Position numbers and translations under genes: made by a program
Shown here: piece after piece, positions 1 to 5,059 of the stretch
How the letters are laid out: the number at the start of each line of letters is the position of its first letter
How positions within the stretch are numbered: position 1 is the first letter of the stretch
Assembly: GCA_003554345.1 (NCBI GenBank)
Contig: PWGE01000051.1
Location: forward strand, 1-5,139
Source of the DNA: T1SED10-198M sp003554345 [NCBI: Candidatus Sumerlaeota bacterium]
Lineage (GTDB): Bacteria; Sumerlaeota; T1SED10-198M
Reading direction: 5' to 3'
Length of the DNA stretch: 5,139 nt
The notes under the pieces: generated by a model
Told to the model about the DNA's origin: nothing
Seen by the model: the letters and a program-made list of their open reading frames with translations, nothing else
Databases searched by the model: none

Positions 1-592
1 GGCAGGTATGGACATTTTTGCTCCAGAAGGCTCCATGGTTGTTGACATCGGCGGAGGAACTACTGACATCGGCATTCTTTCCTTAGGTGATCTCGTTGTA
101 TCCGAATCAATCAAAATAGCCGGCAATCACTTAGACAATGAAATCATGAAATACATGAAACAGGCATATCATTTGATGATCGGACCAAAAACTGCAGAAA
201 AAGTAAAAATCCAGTTAGGTACGGTAAAAGAAAAACTGGAAAACGACAAAGAATTTACTTTTGCAGGACGGGACCTGAAAAACGGACTTCCAAGAAGGGT
301 AACCATCAAACAGTCTGAAATTAGGCATATATTTTTAGAGGCGTTTGATGCAATCGACAACACAACCAGGAAAGTGCTTATGAGCGCACCCCCTGAACTT
401 TCTTCTGATATTTACCGGAAGGGGATTACAGTAAACGGCGGCGGTGCATTAGTTGATGGGATTAAAGAGCATTTGGAAAAATCACTTTCATTAAAGATTA
501 ATATCGCCCCAAACGCGTTAACCTCAATTGTTGAAGGATCAAAGATCCTTCTGAAAAATCGGGGAAATTATCTTGTTAAGCCCTTAGATTAA
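1..592 (+). CDS. mreB: MreB/Mbl-family bacterial actin, paralogue 1 (5' end outside window)
   Basis: C-terminal 196 residues of an MreB-type actin, the ATP-dependent filament protein that lies under the membrane and guides cell shape or, in helical wall-less cells, shape change. The reading frame is open to the left edge (in-frame codons from base 2), so the apparent ATG at 8 is internal: the paralogues downstream have about 140-170 further residues before the matching point. Visible are the phosphate-2 loop (VVDIGGGTTDIG), the LGDLVVS-SIKIAG strand, the GRDLKNGLP loop, PPELSSDI, and the adenosine-binding NGGGAL motif. It ends in LLKNRGNYLVKPLD, a tail shared with both downstream paralogues. 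The phosphate-2 loop has Thr-Thr, as in ordinary MreB, whereas the other two have Ser-Thr. It sits 26 bases before paralogue 2 and is presumably co-transcribed with it. The family is certain; whether to call it mreB, mbl or a lineage-specific number is not decidable here. Confidence 0.93.
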   Translation, partial: AGMDIFAPEGSMVVDIGGGTTDIGILSLGDLVVSESIKIAGNHLDNEIMKYMKQAYHLMIGPKTAEKVKIQLGTVKEKLENDKEFTFAGRDLKNGLPRRVTIKQSEIRHIFLEAFDAIDNTTRKVLMSAPPELSSDIYRKGITVNGGGALVDGIKEHLEKSLSLKINIAPNALTSIVEGSKILLKNRGNYLVKPLD

Positions 593-606
593 GAGGAAAA
601 AACACA

Positions 607-611
607 AGGAG
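607..611 (+). promoter_or_regulatory. Ribosome binding site of paralogue 2
   Basis: AGGAG, seven bases before the ATG at 619. It fixes this start and shows that paralogue 2 is translated independently even though it lies only 26 bases after paralogue 1. Confidence 0.75.
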
Positions 612-618
612 TCTTGAT

Positions 619-1629
619 ATGGCAGAAGAAAAACAATTAGGAATAGGAATTGATTTCGGTACGACCAATTTGCTGGTATATGTCCAGGGACATGGAATCA
701 TATTTAATGAACCTTCCGTGGTTGCCTTTGATATTGAAACCGGAGAAATTATTGCAGGCGGGAAAGACGCTTTTTCCATGATTGGAAAAACTCACAGTAA
801 AATAAAAGTCAGCAAACCGCTGCGCGAGGGTGTAATTTCTGACATGGATGCTGCAAAGGCACTATTAAAATTTGTATTCCAGCGAGTGCAGACCCTGAAA
901 AGCCTGAAAAACTCATTATGTCTGATCTGCTGCCCTTCCGAAGTAACTCAGATTGAACGAGAAGCCCTCAAAGACCTTGCTCTTCAGATGGGAATCACCG
1001 ATGCATTTATTGAAGAAGAAATCAAATCCGGGGCCATCGGTTCAGGAATAGATATCTACAGCCCGGAAGCAGCTATGGTTATTGATCTTGGCGGCGGCAG
1101 TACAGATGTCGGGGTTCTTTCGTTAGGAGATGTAGTATTATCCAAATCAATACGGATTGCTGGGAATTATATTGACCAGGAAATCATCAAATTTGTTCAT
1201 AAACAGCATAATCTTGTTATAGGCCCAATTACTGCAGAGCAGATAAAAATTTCTGTTGCTACCCTTATTCCGAATGATAAGGAAAGAAAGATAGAAATAT
1301 CAGGCCGGGATCTGGTAACTGGCTTGCCTTCAGCAGTTACTATTTCATCTAAAGAAATTTTTGAACTTCTCCTTCCAATTTATGGAGAAATTACCAATGT
1401 TGTATACACCGTTCTTGAGCAGACTCCTCCTGAATTGGCATCAGATATTGTCAAGAAAGGGATTATCATTGAAGGAGGAGGGGCCTTAATTCCCGGTGTG
1501 AAGGAATACTTCGAGAAGGCTTTGAATCTAAAGGTACGCATTGCGCCGGAGCCTTTGCGAGTTGTTGTTGAAGGAACAAAAGTTCTGCTGAAAAACAGGG
1601 GAAGCTACCTGGTGAATCCCCAGGATTAG
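619..1629 (+). CDS. mreB: MreB/Mbl-family bacterial actin, paralogue 2 (complete, 336 aa)
   Basis: Full-length MreB-type actin of normal family size. Motifs in order: phosphate-1 loop IDFGTTN (D12, G14, T15, N17); NEPSVVAFD at 30-38; PLREGVISDMDAA at 67-79; the catalytic-Glu segment EEEIKSGAIG at 132-141, with E134 aligning with the catalytic Glu of ordinary MreB (EEPMAAAIG); phosphate-2 loop DLGGGSTD from D156; adenosine motif EGGGAL at 285-290; tail LLKNRGSYLVNPQD. The residue after the GGG of phosphate-2, Thr in most MreBs, is Ser161 here, and the Pro after the catalytic Glu is Ile. The N terminus (MAEEKQLG) is short and acidic, with no sign of the amphipathic membrane helix seen in some MreBs. 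It is likely to bind ATP and polymerise; altered hydrolysis kinetics are inference. It is the middle gene of the tandem set and probably co-polymerises with or complements its neighbours. Confidence 0.95.
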   Translation: MAEEKQLGIGIDFGTTNLLVYVQGHGIIFNEPSVVAFDIETGEIIAGGKDAFSMIGKTHSKIKVSKPLREGVISDMDAAKALLKFVFQRVQTLKSLKNSLCLICCPSEVTQIEREALKDLALQMGITDAFIEEEIKSGAIGSGIDIYSPEAAMVIDLGGGSTDVGVLSLGDVVLSKSIRIAGNYIDQEIIKFVHKQHNLVIGPITAEQIKISVATLIPNDKERKIEISGRDLVTGLPSAVTISSKEIFELLLPIYGEITNVVYTVLEQTPPELASDIVKKGIIIEGGGALIPGVKEYFEKALNLKVRIAPEPLRVVVEGTKVLLKNRGSYLVNPQD

Positions 1630-1658
1630 CAGAAATGATAATCTACTAATAAATGTGT

Positions 1659-1663
1659 GAGGT
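1659..1663 (+). promoter_or_regulatory. Ribosome binding site deciding the start of paralogue 3
   Basis: GAGGT within GTGAGGT (1657-1663), five bases before the ATG at 1669. The same GTGAGGT string precedes the DUF438 gene. The GTG at 1657 is therefore part of the binding site and not the start codon. Confidence 0.7.
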
Positions 1664-1668
1664 ATACC

Positions 1669-2757
1669 ATGTTATCACTGAAAAAAACTTTTTCCGGTGT
1701 TTCCAGCACTACCAAAGAGGATAGGAAATTTGAAGAACCTCAACAGAATAATGACATTACTCATATTGGTATTGATTTGGGAACAGTTAATACAATTTTA
1801 TATATCAGCGGCAGCGGAATTGTCTTTAATGAACCAAGTGTTGTAGCTTTTGATAAAGACACAAAAAAAATTATTGCTGTTGGTCATGATGCAAAAAAAA
1901 TGATTGGGAAGGCCCATGATAAAGTAGAAGTTGTTCGACCGTTGACTCATGGTGCTGTATCTGACAAAACAGCTGCCCGGGCTTTTCTTGAACATATCAT
2001 TTTGAATTCTCCAAGGCAGGACATAAACAAACAAAAGGCAACTGTTTTGATCTGCTGCCATGCAGATTTATCAGCTATTGAAAGAAAAGCACTTCGAGAA
2101 CTTGCTTCAAGCTTCGGTATTACCGATGTACTGGTAGAAGAAGAAGTAAAAGCCGGAGCCATAGGTATGGGCGTGGATATTTTCCGCGCAATTGGGACGC
2201 TGGTTATCGACATAGGAGGAGGGTCTACAGATATTGGAGTCCTTTCGCTTGGAGATCTTGTTGTCTCCCGTTCAATAAAAATTGCTGGTGCAACATTTGA
2301 TAATGAGCTGATAAAATATTTAAAATTCAAGCGAAATTTTGAAATTGGACCTTCTTCGGCAGAGGAACTGAAAATCCAGCTTGCAACAGTGAAAAACGAA
2401 ATAAAGGACGACAAATCAGCAACTGTTTCAGGAAGAGACCTCCGGCACGGTCTGCCGGGAACTATTACGGTAAAACAGACCGAAGTCAGGGATGTATTGA
2501 TGAAGTCCTTCCGTACTATTGTCGGAGAAGTGTTTAAAGTGCTTGAAGCATGCCCCCCAGAAATTTCCTCAGACATTATGGACACCGGGGTATGCATTAA
2601 CGGCGGCGGATCGATGATAGACGGAGTCAAAGAATTTTTTGAAAACGAGCTAGAACTTCCTGTCATGCTCTCTGCCGAGCCGTTAACTTCAATAGCAATG
2701 GGAACCAAGGTACTCTTGAAGAATCGCGGCAACTATTTAGTTAAACCTTACGATTAA
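1669..2757 (+). CDS. mreB: MreB/Mbl-family bacterial actin, paralogue 3, with N-terminal extension (362 aa)
   Basis: Complete MreB-type actin. The start at 1669 is chosen because a GAGGT ribosome site sits five bases before it; an in-frame GTG at 1657 would add only four residues. Motifs: phosphate-1 IDLGTVNT (D36, G38, T39, N41); NEPSVVAFD at 54-62; EEEVKAGAIG at 157-166 with catalytic-type E159; phosphate-2 DIGGGSTD from D181, with Ser186 where most MreBs have Thr; adenosine motif NGGGSM at 311-316; tail LLKNRGNYLVKPYD. Compared with paralogue 2 it has about 24 extra N-terminal residues. The first 11 (MLSLKKTFSGV) alternate hydrophobic and basic residues, reminiscent of the membrane-binding amphipathic helix of E. 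coli MreB, followed by a hydrophilic linker. It is the last gene of the operon, followed within 40 bases by a terminator. Its loops and tail are closer to paralogue 1 than to paralogue 2. Membrane binding by the extension is inference. Confidence 0.95.
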   Translation: MLSLKKTFSGVSSTTKEDRKFEEPQQNNDITHIGIDLGTVNTILYISGSGIVFNEPSVVAFDKDTKKIIAVGHDAKKMIGKAHDKVEVVRPLTHGAVSDKTAARAFLEHIILNSPRQDINKQKATVLICCHADLSAIERKALRELASSFGITDVLVEEEVKAGAIGMGVDIFRAIGTLVIDIGGGSTDIGVLSLGDLVVSRSIKIAGATFDNELIKYLKFKRNFEIGPSSAEELKIQLATVKNEIKDDKSATVSGRDLRHGLPGTITVKQTEVRDVLMKSFRTIVGEVFKVLEACPPEISSDIMDTGVCINGGGSMIDGVKEFFENELELPVMLSAEPLTSIAMGTKVLLKNRGNYLVKPYD

Positions 2758-2790
2758 ATTGGTCCTTCAAAGAAGTACCTCCATGAGTCT

Positions 2791-2821
2791 GCCCCTGCCC
2801 GTATTACGGGCGGGGGCTTTT
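2791..2821 (+). terminator. Rho-independent terminator of the mreB operon
   Basis: A 12-bp GC-rich stem (2791-2802 with 2806-2817, one G-U wobble) closes a three-base ATT loop and runs into TTTT then CC. The stem is very strong although the T tract is short. It lies 33 bases after the stop of paralogue 3 and separates the actin operon from the DUF438 gene. Confidence 0.9.
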
Positions 2822-2840
2822 CCTTGGCTCCCAAAAAAAT

Positions 2841-2856
2841 TGTAACATAGATTACA
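2841..2856. promoter_or_regulatory. Palindromic operator, CRP/FNR-family geometry
   Basis: TGTAACATAGATTACA contains a perfect inverted repeat TGTAA-N6-TTACA, the same arm length and spacing as the TGTGA-N6-TCACA sites of CRP/FNR-family regulators. Its centre (between 2848 and 2849) is exactly 41.5 bases upstream of the start site expected from the TATACT box at 2878-2883, the position of a class II activator site. Family members such as HcpR respond to nitric oxide or redox stress, which would suit the hemerythrin gene downstream. The identity of the regulator is inference; TyrR-like sites (TGTAAA-N6-TTTACA) also resemble it. Confidence 0.5.
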
Positions 2857-2877
2857 GAATTTATCTTCCTGCATGCA

Positions 2878-2883
2878 TATACT
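2878..2883 (+). promoter_or_regulatory. -10 box of the DUF438 gene promoter
   Basis: TATACT, five of six matches to TATAAT, with predicted transcription start near 2890 and a leader of about 34 bases to the ATG. No good -35 box lies 16-18 bases upstream (CAGAAT at 17), which fits a promoter depending on an activator bound at 2841-2856. An alternative -10 is TATATT at 2891-2896. Confidence 0.45.
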
Positions 2884-2923
2884 TTTCTCATATATTTTAA
2901 CGAAATAAGTGAGGTTTAAGTAT

Positions 2924-4162
2924 ATGTGCAATTCATTTTCAGAAAAATCCCGTGAAGAACAACTGAAGGAAATTATATATCGCATCCACGATGGGGAGAA
3001 AATTAATGACTTGAAAAAAGAGTTTCAATATTTGCTGAAGCACCTTTCTGCAGAAGAAATTACTTCCATGGAACAGTCCCTTTTACAAGAAGGGGTTACA
3101 CCGGAAGAAATCAAGAATCTTTGTGATATCCATGTGGAAGTTTTTGAAGACTCTTTGAAAAAGAATATTGAAAAAGAAAAAGAGCATACTCATCCGGTAA
3201 CAGTCTTCAAGCAGGAAAACCGGGAACTGGAAAGCCGGCTGAAAGAAATTAAAAAAATTCTCAAAAATTTCAAAAAAACACAAAATCCGCAGACATATGA
3301 ACAGCTCCAGCTCTCAGCAAATCAATTAAAAGAATTTGAAAAGCATTATATTAGAAAAGAGAATCAGCTGTTCCCTCGTCTTGAAGCGGCAGGGTTCACT
3401 GGTCCTACAACCGTAATGTGGGGAAAGCATGATGAAATACGGGGAGAACTAAAGGCATTTCTTAAATTACTGAACAATGCTGACTCTGCAGCAAGCAGTA
3501 AAGAACTGAGCAGCCGTTTTTCTGCTTTATCAAAGAAAATGGAAAAGATGATCTTCATGGAAGAAAAAATCCTCTATCCTGCCTCATTAAAAAAGCTTAC
3601 TGATAAAGACTGGGATCAAATTCGGAAGGAAGAACAGGAAATCGGTCTTGCATGGCTAGCTCCAACTCATCAGGAAAAACAAATGGATTCTCAGTTGCCT
3701 GATTCCTCGGAATTAGTTTACAATACTAGCGAGGAGGATATGATGAATAAACTTATCCAGATACCGCTTCATGAAGGTATTGTAACGCAGCAGCAGCTTG
3801 ATCTTATGCTTCAGGCTCTTCCGTTTGACTTGACCTTTGTCGATGAAAATGACCAAGTGAGATATTACTCAGCCACCGACGACAGGATTTTTCCTAGAAC
3901 ACCTTCCATTATTGGCAGAACAGTCCAGAACTGTCACCCGCCGAAGAGTGTGCATATAGTTGAAAAAATAGTTGCTTCTTTTAAAAACAAAGAGAAAACT
4001 AGTGCAGAGTTTTGGATTGATCTTCAAGGAAGGAAAGTGCACATCCGGTACTTCCCTGTCTATGATGCCTCAGGGAACTATCGCGGGACAATTGAAGTTT
4101 CTCAGGATATTACAGACATCCAGAAGCTGGAAGGGGAAAAAAGACTTCTTGATTGGGAATAA
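2924..4162 (+). CDS. DUF438-hemerythrin (HHE)-PAS domain sensor protein (412 aa)
   Basis: Soluble protein with no signal peptide or membrane segment. Domains in order: DUF438 at about 12-80 (REEQLKEIIYRIHDG through LCDIHVEVFEDSL); a hemerythrin HHE four-helix bundle at about 88-222, with candidate diiron ligands H88/H90, H141 and E146 (KHYIRKENQLFP), H169 and E171 (WGKHDEIR) and E213/E214 (FMEEKILYP); and a C-terminal PAS domain at about 293-400 with the family's characteristic RTVQNCHPPKSVH motif (C337, H338, H344) and a VSQDITDIQ end. The protein ends just after EGEKRLLDWE, the usual end of this family as I know it, so it is complete. There is no kinase, cyclase or DNA-binding output domain. 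It probably senses oxygen, nitric oxide or redox state through the diiron site and PAS domain; its partner is unknown. The ATG at 2924 follows GTGAGGT by eight bases. It forms a single-gene unit between terminators, with an activator-like operator upstream. Family assignment is strong; function is inferred. Confidence 0.92.
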   Translation: MCNSFSEKSREEQLKEIIYRIHDGEKINDLKKEFQYLLKHLSAEEITSMEQSLLQEGVTPEEIKNLCDIHVEVFEDSLKKNIEKEKEHTHPVTVFKQENRELESRLKEIKKILKNFKKTQNPQTYEQLQLSANQLKEFEKHYIRKENQLFPRLEAAGFTGPTTVMWGKHDEIRGELKAFLKLLNNADSAASSKELSSRFSALSKKMEKMIFMEEKILYPASLKKLTDKDWDQIRKEEQEIGLAWLAPTHQEKQMDSQLPDSSELVYNTSEEDMMNKLIQIPLHEGIVTQQQLDLMLQALPFDLTFVDENDQVRYYSATDDRIFPRTPSIIGRTVQNCHPPKSVHIVEKIVASFKNKEKTSAEFWIDLQGRKVHIRYFPVYDASGNYRGTIEVSQDITDIQKLEGEKRLLDWE

Positions 4163-4204
4163 GCATCACTTTCCTGATGCACTGTTCCCATTTTGTGTTT
4201 TTTT
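4154..4204 (+). terminator. Probable two-part stem-loop terminator after the DUF438 gene
   Basis: Outer stem TGGGAA (4154-4159) with TTCCCA (4185-4190), an internal loop containing the TAA stop codon, then inner stem GCATCA (4163-4168) with TGATGC (4175-4180) closing a six-base loop. It is followed by TTTTGTGTTTTTTT (4191-4204). The stem is only moderately GC-rich and overlaps the last codons of the gene, but stem plus T tract is a good match to an intrinsic terminator. Confidence 0.5.
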
Positions 4205-4315
4205 GTCATTCTGCTCTTTCCGTTCGGTTAAAAATTTAGTATCCTTTGACACACGGTCTTTGATCAATTTCGTGAATCTTTCATCTTTTCTTTTGTCTTT
4301 CATCCATACGAGCAT
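4166..4315 (-). CDS. Possible small basic protein (49 aa), unrecognised
   Basis: A minus-strand frame runs from ATG at 4315 to TGA at 4168-4166; a second in-frame ATG at 4303 gives 45 residues. The product is highly charged and lysine-rich, beginning MKDKRKDERFTKLIKDRVSKD from the inner start, without Cys, and looks like an amphipathic helix followed by a polar tail. It fills most of the otherwise unexplained 204-base gap between the DUF438 gene and slyD, and is divergent from slyD and convergent with the DUF438 gene. A GTGAG string lies seven bases before the outer ATG, and TTGCAT-17-TATTTT on the minus strand (4372-4344) is a weak promoter candidate. Against it: an open frame this short can arise by chance, and its 3' end overlaps the + strand terminator, whose T tract produces Lys codons in reverse. 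I do not recognise a family. Confidence 0.38.
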   Translation of the reverse strand: MLVWMKDKRKDERFTKLIKDRVSKDTKFLTERKEQNDKKTQNGNSASGK

Positions 4316-4357
4316 TCATGATCTCACAACCCATCATTGATCAAAAATATTTTATTT

Positions 4358-4361
4358 GAGG
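4358..4361 (+). promoter_or_regulatory. Ribosome binding site of the SlyD-like gene
   Basis: GAGG (within GAGGTGA), five bases before the ATG at 4367. It selects that start over an in-frame TTG at 4337, which would add ten residues unlike any FKBP N terminus and has no ribosome site. Confidence 0.7.
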
Positions 4362-4366
4362 TGACT

Positions 4367-4834
4367 ATGCAAGTAGCAGAAAACACGGTAGTAAGTTTAA
4401 ATTACACATTAAAGGATGATAATGGTACAGTACTTGATTCTTCTGAAAACAGAGAGCCGCTTACCTTTATCGCAGGAAAAGGAATGATTATTCCCGGCCT
4501 GGAACAAGCAATTATGGGTAAGGAAAAGGGAGAAGAACTCTCAGTAACTGTTAACCCTGAAGATGCTTACGGAGAATACAATGAATCTATGACGATTGAT
4601 GTAAACAAAGATCAGTTCCAGGGTGATGCTGAAATAACTGAAGGGATGCAGGTACAAGCTCATAACAAGGACGGCAGTACACAAGTACTTACTGTTAAAG
4701 ATGTACAGGATGAACAAGTGACCTTGGATGCAAATCATCCCCTGGCAGGTCAAACACTGTATTTTGATGTTTCAATTGAAGATGTCAGGGAAGCTACGGA
4801 CGAAGAACTGGAAAACAACCAGCCGTCCTCATAG
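4367..4834 (+). CDS. slyD: SlyD-like FKBP-type peptidyl-prolyl cis-trans isomerase (155 aa)
   Basis: Cytoplasmic prolyl isomerase and folding helper of the SlyD branch of FKBPs. The FKBP core is split by the chaperone 'insert-in-flap' domain: core part 1 at about 1-70 (VVSLNYTLKDDNG, VLDSS with D24, GKGMIIPGLEQAIMGKEKGE at 37-56, PEDAYGEYNE at 64-73), insert domain at about 74-120, and core part 2 at 121-140 (the NHPLAGQTLYFDV motif, equivalent to NHMLAGQ of E. coli SlyD). It ends in a short acidic tail (ATDEELENNQPSS) and lacks the His/Cys-rich metal-binding tail of E. coli SlyD, so a nickel-delivery role is not supported; short tails are common in the family. It is a single-gene unit with a strong terminator 9 bases after its stop. 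I found no confident -35/-10 pair upstream. The family is certain; the exact symbol less so. Confidence 0.93.
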   Translation: MQVAENTVVSLNYTLKDDNGTVLDSSENREPLTFIAGKGMIIPGLEQAIMGKEKGEELSVTVNPEDAYGEYNESMTIDVNKDQFQGDAEITEGMQVQAHNKDGSTQVLTVKDVQDEQVTLDANHPLAGQTLYFDVSIEDVREATDEELENNQPSS

Positions 4835-4842
4835 GTTCTGTG

Positions 4843-4878
4843 AAAAGCGGGGAATTACATGCTGTTCCCCGCTTTTTT
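4843..4878 (+). terminator. Rho-independent terminator of the SlyD-like gene
   Basis: A 12-bp stem, AAAAGCGGGGAA (4843-4854) with TTCCCCGCTTTT (4865-4876), closes a ten-base loop and runs into T6 (4873-4878). The A run on the left makes it usable from the minus strand too, so it could also serve the convergent gene entering from the right end. Confidence 0.93.
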
Positions 4879-4912
4879 ATCTTCCGTTTGCTGCTCATAG
4901 CAGCTCATTATG

Positions 4913-4934
4913 CATATGTAAGAAATCACATATG
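4913..4934. repeat. Inverted repeat CATATGT-N8-ACATATG
   Basis: Perfect 7-base arms (4913-4919 and 4928-4934) around eight bases, with a further ACATATG at 4990-4996. It lies in the gene-free stretch 4879-5059 between the SlyD-like gene and the convergent gene end. Another small hairpin, GCTGC-TCATA-GCAGC, is at 4890-4904. The function is unknown; arms this short and AT-rich may be chance. Confidence 0.3.
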
Positions 4935-5059
4935 TCCCCCTAAGCATCATAGTCTGCTCTGAATATTTGGAATTAAAACACTTTTTTTAACATATGGGGT
5001 TTCATGACCCGGGATGCAGCTGCCGTAAAAAATACTAATCTACCTAAAATCCGTTGATT

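Noticed and set aside
8-10. ATG at 8 as the true start of paralogue 1
   Set aside because: It aligns to the middle of the family just before the phosphate-2 loop; the gene is cut by the window edge and is not a half-length actin.
1657-1668. GTG start at 1657 for paralogue 3
   Set aside because: The GTG is part of the GTGAGGT ribosome binding site for the ATG at 1669; the same arrangement occurs at 2909 before the ATG at 2924.
1947-2732. Long open frame (261 codons) on the minus strand inside paralogue 3
   Set aside because: It is entirely antisense to a clear actin gene; the Ser/Pro-rich product is what reverse reading of such codons gives, and the + strand gene has all the family motifs.
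4246-4251. Perfect TTGACA as a -35 box for slyD
   Set aside because: No acceptable -10 box lies 16-18 bases downstream (TTTCGT-like sequence there), and the bases are also codons of the minus-strand small frame.
3972-4340. Plus-strand open frame of 122 codons crossing the end of the DUF438 gene
   Set aside because: It overlaps the PAS domain in another frame, lacks a ribosome site, and its hydrophobic tail is an artefact of the T-rich terminator region and of the opposite-strand small frame.
4260-4344. Two copies of TTGATCAA (4260-4267 and 4337-4344)
   Set aside because: The 8-base palindrome lacks the four-base spacer of an FNR site (TTGAT-N4-ATCAA), and two AT-rich copies in 85 bases are not enough to call an operator.
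4337-4366. TTG start at 4337 for the SlyD-like gene
   Set aside because: The ATG at 4367 has a proper GAGG site and gives a standard FKBP N terminus.
4728-4943. Plus-strand open frame of 71 codons overlapping the 3' end of slyD
   Set aside because: It runs through the strong terminator at 4843-4878 and has no ribosome site or recognisable product.
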